29,830 nucleotides of DNA, taken from the NCBI GenBank assembly GCA_001579985.1, contig LRSR01000297.1:1-29830 (forward strand), given 5' to 3'. Below, one piece after another: positions 22,001 through 29,700 of this stretch (positions are counted from its first letter, which is position 1; every line of letters begins with the position of its first letter). The position numbers were made by a program, and so were the translations under genes. The notes below the pieces were generated by a model, which saw only the letters and a program-made list of their open reading frames with translations, was not told the DNA's origin and ran no database searches. Source of the DNA: Hypsibius dujardini. Taxonomy: Eukaryota; Tardigrada; Eutardigrada; Parachela; Hypsibiidae.

Positions 22001-22177
22001 TCTGCAGACGTGGCACTACGCACAGTATACCATGTTTCCTATACGTCCCCAGACCCGCACAGCCCGACACCATTACGCATCATTGGTACAATGCAAAATT
22101 TCCCTCCCTTTGCCACAGCGTTTAAGTGCCCCGTTGGGTCCTACATGAATCCCGCCAAGAAAGTTGCTATTTGGTAG
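12926..22177 (+). CDS. M13-A: neprilysin/ECE-like zinc metallopeptidase (M13 family)
   Basis: Exons read: 12926-13053, 13690-about 13870, (unresolved join), 14633-14766, 15219-15299, 15381-15763, 16413-16753, 17849-18007, 18063-18138, 18229-18279, 18348-18479, 19369-19513, 19582-19701, 20330-20496, 20840-20927, (one small exon not found), 21798-21842, 21917-21968, 22053-22177. The sum is about 800 codons, right for M13. Family: type II membrane enzymes that cleave extracellular peptides. Visible: cytoplasmic tail, one membrane segment, PC-x-DF...FACG, NAYF, HEFSH, EENAADN, FAQPFCG, DPHSP and the C-terminal SYMNPAKK block. Oddities: two conserved cysteines are missing (20386-20388 and 22163-22165), the segment after HEFSH is altered, and the N-terminal join between 13870 and 14633 is broken or non-standard. 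Family assignment is near certain; exact gene integrity is not. Confidence 0.88.
13690..13870 (+). CDS. M13-A exon: transmembrane segment
   Basis: The phase-2 join gives RSRFTLGRLAFSKAVGLPW. A hydrophobic stretch of about 21 residues (around codons 65-86; core TGTFLVLFTILFA) is the membrane anchor, followed by NYELSPSAG and ICRPETN, where the Cys could be the first ectodomain cysteine. The frame then meets TAG TAG (13867-13872). The only GT donor nearby is TTA|GTAGGT, which leaves phase 2 after TA; no partner was found that avoids a stop, so the 3' border is uncertain. Confidence 0.7.
13972..13998 (+). CDS. Possible M13-A micro-exon, frame unresolved
   Basis: 27 nt between ...GAACTAG and GTAAGT. 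In one frame it reads (C)LDTVIYLA, resembling in position and spacing the 28-nt micro-exon of M13-B (25117-25144). It is one base shorter than that exon, and no pairing of its borders with the neighbouring exons keeps the reading frame. It may be a degenerate exon, carry an indel, or be a chance match. Confidence 0.3.
14633..14766 (+). CDS. M13-A exon: PC-x-DF...FACG block
   Basis: Reads SVDPCKDFSQFACGLFNKTT, the standard start of the M13 ectodomain (PCxDFYxYACG), then IPDNYAAFTGMDSFQVKY. It enters in phase 2 and leaves in phase 1 at G|GTAAGA. The 134-nt length equals that of the matching M13-B exon. The two cysteines match those that in neprilysin pair with Cys residues near the C-terminus, both of which are present in M13-A. 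Confidence 0.9.
15219..15299 (+). CDS. M13-A exon: YYQACIQTN block
   Basis: After acceptor TGTTTAG, the phase-1 join makes G then SKTEEDVVPNARSKAKTYYQ and ACIQTN. This is the M13 element A-xx-LYxxC; the Cys is conserved. The donor G|GTTAGT is phase 1. Confidence 0.87.
15381..15763 (+). CDS. M13-A exon: N-terminal ectodomain
   Basis: The acceptor ATATCAG gives ARQDPALELLTHIKEVIPAL. It continues through GLQFGYSSGFFSMSI and ends in ITFEQEL, the M13 helix equivalent to the E-x-x-L segment. The donor CTG|GTATGT is phase 0. Length 383 nt against 389 nt in M13-B. Confidence 0.88.
16413..16753 (+). CDS. M13-A exon: mid ectodomain
   Basis: The acceptor TTTTGTAG is followed by ILLWDNGKAVFTETG, TLAEFTARYTVQFGL and ends ATAARTLR. 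LAEFTARYTVQFGL corresponds to the M13 segment near LxxQFGxxxFxW and to the M13-B exon at 29126. It joins directly in phase 0 to the previous exon, so M13-A lacks the linker exon of M13-B. The donor CG|GTAAGA is phase 2. Confidence 0.85.
16842..17003. mobile_element. Mariner-like MITE in M13-A intron
   Basis: A 162-bp element with terminal inverted repeats of about 36 bp: CTGTATTTCCTCGATAGATA at the left end matches the reverse complement of the right end with a few mismatches. TA dinucleotides flank both ends (16840-16841, 17004-17005), the Tc1/mariner target duplication. No open frame; non-autonomous. Confidence 0.8.
17220..17247. repeat. (GACC)n and poly-C tract
   Basis: Five GACC units run into a C homopolymer within the 1,095-nt M13-A intron 16754-17848. 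The rest of that intron beyond the MITE shows nothing notable. Confidence 0.85.
17849..18007 (+). CDS. M13-A exon: LWDNCLSR block
   Basis: The acceptor GTTTTCAG and the phase-2 join give RLFGNYIMKNILMEYMDYLP, then the basic KQKRPLWDNCLSR. This equals the M13 consensus NYxxWR...RWxxCV, and its Cys is conserved. The donor AG|GTACAG is phase 2. Confidence 0.88.
18063..18138 (+). CDS. M13-A exon: FVDDVLGKQGL
   Basis: The acceptor TTGCTTGCAG leads into TSTIFPETVDMMFVDDVLGK and QGLDK, matching the M13 segment (xxxxPxAxGxLYV) after the conserved Cys. It leaves in phase 0 at AAG|GTAAGA. The upstream intron is only 55 nt. Confidence 0.85.
18229..18279 (+). CDS. M13-A exon with GC donor
   Basis: 51 nt reading AKIVGANVEQSFLNLLT, the amphipathic helix before the WMD motif. 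No GT donor restores the frame, but ACC|GCAAGT is a textbook GC-AG intron donor and joins in phase 0 to ETEWMDEET. The intron is 68 nt. Confidence 0.82.
18348..18479 (+). CDS. M13-A exon: WMDEETKNVSKAKL block
   Basis: ETEWMDEETKNVSKAKLKSV and RQIVGHDN match the strongly conserved M13 motif WMDxxTxxxAxxKxxxMxxxIGYP. The donor ATG|GTAAGT is phase 0. The following intron (18480-19368, 889 nt) holds AT-rich sequence with several ATGGGA-type short repeats and no other feature. Confidence 0.92.
19369..19513 (+). CDS. M13-A exon: NAYF substrate-binding motif
   Basis: Starts LKLTDSQLVNAIQINSWKLR and contains NAYF (19486-19497), the counterpart of NAFY, which binds the substrate backbone in neprilysin. 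It ends IEDTI in phase 1 (G|GTTTGT). Confidence 0.9.
19582..19701 (+). CDS. M13-A exon: HEFSH zinc-binding motif
   Basis: VIPAGLASPPMVGPNYPPSY, then IYGGLGFITAHEFSHLF. HEFSH (19671-19685) is the HExxH zinc and catalytic motif; the usual M13 form is HEITH or HELTH. The Asp that normally follows in GFDD is replaced (LFTSP). The donor G|GTACGT is phase 1. Confidence 0.93.
19930..20115. repeat. Degenerate short tandem repeat, period about 21-22 bp
   Basis: Within the intron 19702-20329, about seven units share a TGCG/ACGC core followed by an A/T-rich TTTTGGAA or TTTTAGAA tail. Units are diverged and the period varies by one or two bases. Confidence 0.6.
20330..20496 (+). CDS. M13-A exon: EENAADN, third zinc ligand
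   Basis: The phase-1 join gives DGRNSWSYLAQERYRQ, VLQYNGF, VPLNGTQSAEENAADNSG. The Glu of ENAADN (20455-20457) is the third zinc ligand and the Asp is the conserved partner of the active-site His. At 20386-20388, where neprilysin-type enzymes have Cys (C-x-V-Y-Q-Y), this protein has Asp. The donor GGC|GTGAGT is phase 0. Confidence 0.92.
20840..20927 (+). CDS. M13-A exon: AYKLWERTLSEAER
   Basis: AYKLWERTLSEAEREAMEKL, then WYTGYTP, corresponds to the helix after ADNGG in M13 enzymes. It leaves in phase 1 (G|GTAACA), which does not fit the phase-0 start of the next recognised exon, so a short exon of length 3n+2 probably lies in 20928-21797. Confidence 0.8.
21798..21842 (+). CDS. M13-A exon: EQLFCIAFAQ
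   Basis: 45 nt in phase 0 reading ILCPTEQLFCIAFAQ, the M13 segment xxxEQLFFxxFAQ. The acceptor ATATCAG and donor CAG|GTAAGT are clean. An in-frame stop just upstream fixes the left border. Confidence 0.82.
21917..21968 (+). CDS. M13-A exon: PFCG block
   Basis: PFCGVYDRNTISEVIST follows FAQ to make FAQPFCG (consensus FAQVWCG); the Cys is kept. The donor G|GTCTGA is phase 1 and weak but is the only one that fits. Confidence 0.82.
22053..22177 (+). CDS. M13-A terminal exon: DPHSP and C-terminus
   Basis: The acceptor CGTCCCCAG joins in phase 1 to give STDPHSPTPLRIIGTMQNFP, then TAFKCPVGSYMNPAKKVAIW and TAG (22175-22177). His and Arg of DPHSPxxxR are the conserved active-site pair. The family almost always ends C-R-V-W or C-x-x-W; here the Cys is Val (22163-22165). 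An upstream acceptor at 22007 would add 15 residues and breaks family spacing, so it was not used. Confidence 0.9.
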
Positions 22178-22673
22178 CAGCACCAACTAAGATGGCTGTG
22201 ACAGGACTGACATTTGCTTTCATATACACTCTTGCGGTTTTAACCACAAACGTTCTTTATACATATTTTATGATCTTCCGGCTTAATATTAGTTTACCGA
22301 TACTTCCCATATGTATTTCATGACTATCATTCCTCATCGATAAGGGGGAAGCGGTCAGGCTAACTGAGTTTGTTTCGAGATATATTGCTCAACTGGGAGA
22401 ATTAGTTCTCTATTGGTCTTATAGGAGTGCGCATGATGATGTTTGTGGTCAATAAGCACGGTTCGTAGCGCGTGACACATGAAAGCTTGACCAGTTATTT
22501 CATGCAGTCTTCAAGATACAAAGATACGACCACACCTCAACTTTTCATATTCTCAGTATGGCAGACAAATGAGCAAAAAGACAACCAGCCGACCTCCAGA
22601 GAGACAGAGAGACAGACAGAGAGACAGACAAACAGAGAGACAGACAAACAGAGAGACAGAGAGACAGACAGAA

Positions 22674-22708
<35 letters not shown>

Positions 22709-23536
22709 GACAGGTTGCGGGTGAATCTAGAGCGTATTAGCAGAACTGCTTTAGAGTCCGCTCAACTAGCAATGATTATGACGACGATACAGACACGAAC
22801 ACGGCTGCAAGGAAAGGCTCAGTACAATCAAAGCTGGAAATATCGCTTCCTCAATATTTATTTCCTTGTTTGTTGGCTCAAGTCGTCGTCTTCTGCTAGT
22901 TTTCTATGGTTCAGAGTGGCCGCGAGTTGGCAACCTAATCTTAACAGTTAAAGCGAGCAGTCGATCAAGGACACCTCGGTTTACCAATGGACGATCAACG
23001 TGCACTCCATTCATACTTCATGATCAGTTTCCGCAATTCTGGATCATGGTTGACATTTGTTCTACAATTATAGCATCACAGTAGCCATAAATTCTCCGGG
23101 CCGTATATACACAAACTTTCAGTGTTGAAGTCTGCTGATGTCTCGTCGCTGTGGCCTATCTACGCAGCAGGAAGAAGTAGGTCGACACGGAGATAACGAT
23201 AACGAAAAGCGGGAAAGATTGAAAGAGCAAACGGTTCTTCGAGGAATGGGCCCGCCAACGGCTGATGCAATGACCGTCACTCAAGACCGAGCACCAGACC
23301 AAATTATCTGAGACCAGACAGACAGCTGTCTCGACGCACCATATTTCTGACCGTGAGCGACTGTCTCTGAACCGACCGATTACTGCAGCTTCCATGTGTG
23401 TATCCCGATTGCCTACCTGTTGCACCATCATTTTATCATTAATGGGGAATTTCCGGAGAGTGAGTCATGTACTTGCCATGTGTTGGTACTTGGTTTGTGT
23501 GCATCTGCACATCCGAATGCATCTTAGGCAGAAGCC
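22178..23536. other. Spacer between the two M13 genes
   Basis: 1.36 kb with a GACA-type microsatellite and no recognised gene. The minus-strand frame 23156-23431 ends in a hydrophobic stretch but has no domain, splice partner or upstream support. Confidence 0.55.
22598..22711. repeat. (GAGACAGA)/(GACA)n microsatellite
   Basis: Alternating GAGACAGA and GACAGACA units, becoming pure CAGA over 22674-22708. Same repeat unit as in the ASPP introns, 18 kb away. Confidence 0.92.
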
Positions 23537-23542
23537 TATAAA
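23537..23542 (+). promoter_or_regulatory. TATA box candidate for M13-B
   Basis: CCTATAAAAC lies 118 nt upstream of the M13-B start codon, which would place transcription start near 23567 and give a leader of roughly 90 nt without an intron. Inference from motif and spacing only. Confidence 0.45.
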
Positions 23543-23659
23543 ACATTGTCGCTAGAACTTAAACGTGGATTGCAGGCTTTCCTCTTTTTGTTTCCTTCTC
23601 TTGTCAGCTCCCATCCGAACCGTCAACATAGGAGGGTGCTGATTGTTTCCATTTCGGCC

Positions 23660-23775
23660 ATGGCAACCATGAAGAAGGTCTTGCACCGGGTCACCTTCAA
23701 TTTGCCCAATGGGACGGACGACAAGGTTCCGCTGATTGAAGTGGAAGAACCTAAAAAGGAGATTATTTTGGAGGG
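23660..23775 (+). CDS. M13-B exon: start and cytoplasmic tail
   Basis: ATG 23660 in strong context (CGGCCATGG); the frame upstream lacks an ATG. Reads MATMKKVLHRVTFNLPNGTD, then an acidic IEVEEPKKEI. The donor GG|GTAAGG is phase 2, as in M13-A exon 1. Confidence 0.82.
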
Positions 23776-26700
23776 GTAAGGATGCAGTGCACTTCGTAAT
23801 TTAGCTCCATTATAAACGTTTAGTTCAGTTTGTATATTTTTTTAATTTGTGTCTGTGTTCTTAATTCATGATCATAATTAACTTATCAACCCGTTTTGTT
23901 AATTAATTCCAAATTATGCGTTGGTTAATTAAATAATTAATCTTTACTCGATAGAATACCTGTTCGTGTAAACATTTAGTTTTCCTCTCAATTTACAAGA
24001 TACATATCAGTAATTAATCTATTAACAATCTCTACTTTTTTCAGTTATTGGTATTGTTATTTTGATTCATTTTTCTCTGCTGATACGTGATTAATTTACT
24101 TTTATTAATTAACGTGAATGTGCGTGTTAATATTTAATTTCAAAGTCTCAAAATACGCTTTTGTATCTATCGCATACTTGTTTTAAATAATTGATTTGGC
24201 TGATTGTGTTAGTATTTATTTTATCGTGTCAAATAACAAAACTCTTGATGAAAAACAATTTGATGTGGTTAATTTTTTTTTGTTTATGTATATAGATTCG
24301 TCGACTTTGGCGATCACCACGGAAGCGAAGCCACCACGACGGAATGCGAGAATATGGCCGCCCATTGCTGCGGCACTCCCAAATCTATAATTGTCGTCGC
24401 AATAGTGACAGTCATTGTCGCGATAATCGTAATCATTGGGGTGGTTTCTAGTTCGACATCCCAGGCGCCGGTGGCTGTGGGGGTGTATAATAATCAGTCG
24501 TTCAATAGCTCAATCACACCGGCGGAAGAGACAACCGCCACGTCCGCCCCCGTGTTTGGGTCCACATTCCACGCAAACACAGAAGCAGATGAAGCGCTAA
24601 GAGATGCCACAACGGCAATGCTCGCGGAAGCTTCCAGCGCAACTGCCACCGCAGAAGAGCTCAGTGTCACCAATGACGCCTTCAAAGAAATATGTAAGAA
24701 AGCAGTTATTTATAGAAATCAAATCAAATAATTAATTATGGTAACTAATTATAGTAATTATGTACTTACTCTGAACACAAAGTAAAAATTAAAGAAAAAA
24801 CATAATTGAGAAGCGGAAAAGGCAAAAATTAAACTAGATGGGACATTTCGATTTTTGAATTTGTTTTTGCTTAATTTCAGCCGAGGCTAAACTAACTGCA
24901 TCACCAAGTTGAAAAATTAAACTGACATCTGTCCACTTATTTTATTTTAGCTAAAATATTTGCATGTTTTTTAAAACATTCCGTTCGTCTAGTGGATTAA
25001 TTTTTAATTTTAGTTTCTTGCGTTCGTTGTGTTTCGGTGTCATTCTGAGATACAATATCGACAAGTCACATTAATAAATAACAATTTTGGTTGATTAAGT
25101 AATTTGGTATTTGTAGTGGGATATCTTCAAAAGACCGTCAACAGGTGAGGAATTGTAGTTCGCTTTGATGGCGCTCTTTATTTGTTCGTTGCCCTCATGT
25201 GTCCTTAATCGAAATATAGCTCCATTGAGCCCTGTGACGACTTCTACGAACACGCCTGCGGTCTCTTTCCACAAACTGCCACGGTCCCTGATGAGGTCAT
25301 GGAATGGACTGGCCTTGATGCCATCGACCGTATTGCTCTGGAATCTTTATCGAGTAAGCTATATGGATGAAATTAATTCTAATATTTGACGCTAATTGTT
25401 CATCATTCAAAATTTTCATTGTCAGTTTGGAATAATTACTGGCAAAAAATTGTACGAAAAGGATATTTTATTATGTGATATTGGTTTGAATGGAGTTCGA
25501 TGACCTTGATGAAAGGTTATAAACATATAGTAATTTTATCTTTATTGCGAGCCATTGTACGGACGTGTGTAAAATGTCGGTGTTTAATTAACCGATAAGT
25601 CAGCAGCGTAAATTATACCTCATGAAAATAGATTGACCGATGTGTATGGACTTTACCTTAACAGATAATGATTCGAAAGGTCTTGCGTGAAATGTAGGCC
25701 GAAAGTGTATGAATGTACGTACTTTATGGTCTGCAAATAATAGTATGTGACTGTAGCATGGGTTTTTCACAACTAAGCATCTGCTAGAAATCCCATTATA
25801 TTATTCTCACATCTTTTCCGTGTTTCTTAAGACATATATAGGCATTGAAGGCGCAAGTTTGCGCCTTTCTGGTCTTGATGAACGCTTTGAATACTGATGG
25901 GAATGATCACTGACCTCTTAAACTGGCGCATGAGAAAGGAATAGCATATATTCGTTCTTCTGTGTCGCTAGAAATGTGGCATTATTTTAACAGTATGAAG
26001 TAAGCTTAATTAAAAATTTTGTACTATATTTAAATGCGAAGATATGTCATACAAATATTAGCGACATGCCATTGTAAATGACGGTACTAATGGCTATCCG
26101 TATAGTCAGGGGCTCGTTTAGGAGTGGGGGGGGGGAGGGTTCTTACAAGTCGGAACCAGGACTTATCCAGATGGGGAAAGGGGCTAGGCAAAGGGTCGAA
26201 ATGCATTTTTTTCAAAAGTGAGCTTTCAAAATTTTTCAAAAACTTCAGGTTAACCATCAAATTTGGATTATTCTTGCAAGCTTTTAACCTCACATTTGCA
26301 GTAAATGGGTGTGTATATAAGCCCGAATAAATGAGATACCGTTCTAGGCAGGTGCTCGTTTAGGGACTTTACAAGTCTGAACGAGGACCCTTATGGTAGG
26401 GTCAAGGGGTGGGCAAAGTGGCAAAATGCATTTTCTTTCAAAATCAAATCTAAAATTTAATTATTATTTTGAACCTTGCGAGTGCATGGAAGTTTGATTT
26501 CCAAGACCTTCTGGGAGTCTAAAACATTTTCATAAGTATTCGTTTTTCTATCAAATTTAGATTATTCTTGAATGCCTTGAACCTGCCATTTGTATTCATT
26601 CAAAGGGAGCTTATATTGGACTCGAACAATCTTCAAATTTGATAGAAAGACTGAAATTTTTGGAATGTTTTGAAATCCCGGGAACCTTGGAAATTTGACT

Positions 26701-29700
26701 CCCATGCACCCACAAGGTTCAAAATGATAAGACAATTTTGGGTTCAATTTTGAAATAAAATATATTTTGCCCCTTTGACTCCCCCTCTTGCCCTACCATG
26801 AGGGATCCTCGTTTCGACTTGTAAGAATCCTAAACAAGCCCCTGACGGTGATTCATGGCAGTTCTCATTGTGAGCTCTCATCTTATGATATCAGATGTCA
26901 GGCTAATATACAATTCGGTAGAACCGGATTGGCTTTTTGATGAACATTTTACTGGTTTACCTCACACCCCTCAACTGCATCAAACTCAAAATGCGCATAC
27001 GCACTGTAAAGCCCGGCTCATACGTAACATAATTTTCGTTTTTATTCACACAGCCGTACTCAACAATACCCTTTCGCAAGGCTCCGTGTTATCCCACTCT
27101 CGTGTGCAAGCCAAACAATACTACCAGCAATGTCTACTCTCCGGTACGTTTCACAAAAATCTCTGCGAATTTCACAATGATGTTATATATTTTTAAGTTG
27201 TCCGTCTTCCGTTTCATTACTATCGTGCGTCGTCCGTTATAGGACAACAAAATATCCTTTCCGACCTGTTCGCTCACATCGTGCAAGTTCTCCCGAGAGC
27301 CGCCGCCACGAACGCCACGTTTTTCAGTCAAGATGATGCGCCAACTTCGAGTGAAATACTCGAGGCCCTGTCGCAGGGCATGTATCACGGATACTCCATG
27401 GGGCTCTTCCATACGACCATTTCGTCGAGCAGAACGATTCGTTTTGCTCCACATACTTTCGGAATGAGCAGCAGCAGTTACACTGGGCCTATGACGACTG
27501 CTCAGCGAAATTACATGCTCTACCTGTCGGATCTCATATACGAATTCGGAAAGATCATGCCGGTTGGGGCGATTAGCAAGACCTCGGCGGAGGAGATAGC
27601 CGTCCAGATTTTCACCTTCGAGAAGAGACTGGTAATTATTGGAAACAAACTTGAACTAGTCTGTAGTAGTTAATATAATAGGAATGTTTTTTTGGAAACT
27701 GATGATTCCAACAGAACCATGAAGTATGTTCTACGAGTTGCACTCCAAAAGTCTTGGCACTCGGTCATTTGCTTTACGATTGCGACTGCTTTTCGAATAA
27801 CTCAACATGGATCGTTAGGTCATGGCCTCATAAGCGGTAAATTCGAGTTTTACGGACCTGCATGCAGGAATCTGTGAAGAGCAATTTATTTTGGAAGACA
27901 CACTTCTCAATACTATTGCAGCCGCATATTAAGTTGTTTCATATGGACTTGTAGGCAGACAAACAAATTTCCCTACTGGATGATACAAGAGGTCTCCCCT
28001 ACAACCGCTTGCTGCACTCCTTAAAAGATTCAGAAAGTAGATTGGTGTGGACAGTGGCTAGAACAAATTTCGATACTCTGTTGAGAACATCAATCAATCA
28101 AGCAAAGCTAAACCACTTCTCATGATTTAATGCTGCACCGTGGGGTCCGTCGATCTTAAACTTGCTTAGCCTTACCGGAATCCTTTCATTTCTAACTAGG
28201 TTGTTTACGTCAGTAAGGAAAATGGTCTGATCATTCATCATGGAATGACTAAGACGCACGTGAGGCGCTGGACATGATTCGTGTCAACAACTCTCCACTA
28301 GAAAATATTCTCCCCTCTAAGCCTCTGGCCCTAATCCCACAAGGCTTTCAGAAATAATGTAAAAGTTGCTGACCCATATACTTGCAATACCAGAATTGGA
28401 ACGCACCTTCTAGCTGCGATATAAATGATTGAGTGCCAAGACTTCTGAAGTGCCCCTCATTCTGCTAGTTTCCTTTTTTTGCAGAATTCTCCGCGTTCTG
28501 TGCCGGCTCCGGAGACGCCGGACTACGCTCCTGAAGATGAAGACGACCCGTTCCTTCTGGGAGGCCCTGCTGCTCGTAAGTTTTGGAGTTAACTACAAGA
28601 TTGACTAAAATATACCTTGATCATTTTGAATGTTGAATTGATTGCTTCCACTCTTGAACTGGGCCTACTCAATAGTCTGACATGATGGGCTAGACCACAT
28701 CTTGGTTTTTTGTGGTCGCGCCTCACTTGCTGTTTCGGTGTTCAATACCTTTTTCAATTCGGAATCCGGATTAATAATGATTTATCGATAGTACCGTGTT
28801 TCCATGGGCGACAATATCTATGTATCTTTTTCGTCCCAAAGCTGGTTTTATTTATTTTGTACCGATGAATTTCTAACTCATATCCTGTCTGTTGTTAGCT
28901 TGAAGTCGTGAATCTTGGTGGTGAAAATGCTTAGTGAATTTAGCGGGAAAAGGAGAGGAGGAATGACCACGTAAAAGCCAAACAAACTTTTGTGAGTCAA
29001 TTGTTTAATGTTTCAGAAACCTAACTTTGAACTACTAATTCCTTTCTTGGATTATAAAAGTATCATTAAGTCTGCGAGCTCTTACTAATGTATTTGCAAT
29101 GTTAGTTATCCTTATTTTTGTTTAGGTATTCACAATGATCCTGCCGCGTCTATCACTCCTAAAACTCTGGGCCAGTTTGCCAATCGCTACACAAAGGCAC
29201 TGGGAATGACCGATGCCTTTTTTGTGAGTAATTTTCGCCAAGCCTGGGACACCAGCAACCTGGCACTTCTCGTGGAGACTCCGAGCAATGAGTCATTGTA
29301 TTCGGGGCACTCTAATCCTGTCCGGGGTGAGGGTGCGATAACAGCAAACACATTGGTGGAGATATCCGACCCGACTTTTTTCCAAAGCCTGGTGTTGGAA
29401 ATGACCAAAATGTATTCGACCAACGAGACGCTTGCCAAGCAGACTCGCCAGTAAGTAAAAGAATACTGTACGCTCCCGATTTCAAGAACGATTTTAGGTC
29501 CGGCCCGAAAACACGTTCCGTCGCTTGCTTAGTTGTGCATTCAGATCCACTTAAACTTTATTGACTTTAAAATTTTGAAACCGAAATCAACTATCAACAG
29601 CAATCTAGCTTACAAATCAGCCCTTTTCTCTTCCACTTCAAAAAATGACTTCACAAATGCTATTTCGGACTTAAAAAACGCATTTTTAATGCACTCCTCG

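Noticed and set aside
21998-22052. Acceptor at 22007 for the last M13-A exon
   Set aside because: It keeps the frame but inserts 15 residues between IST and DPHSP that the family lacks; the acceptor at 22052 gives the exact family spacing.
22472-22951. Forward 159-residue frame rich in RQTDRETD
   Set aside because: It reads through the GACA microsatellite; low complexity only.
23156-23431. Minus-strand 91-residue frame with a hydrophobic C-terminus
   Set aside because: No family, no splice or promoter evidence, and it lies in the upstream region of M13-B.
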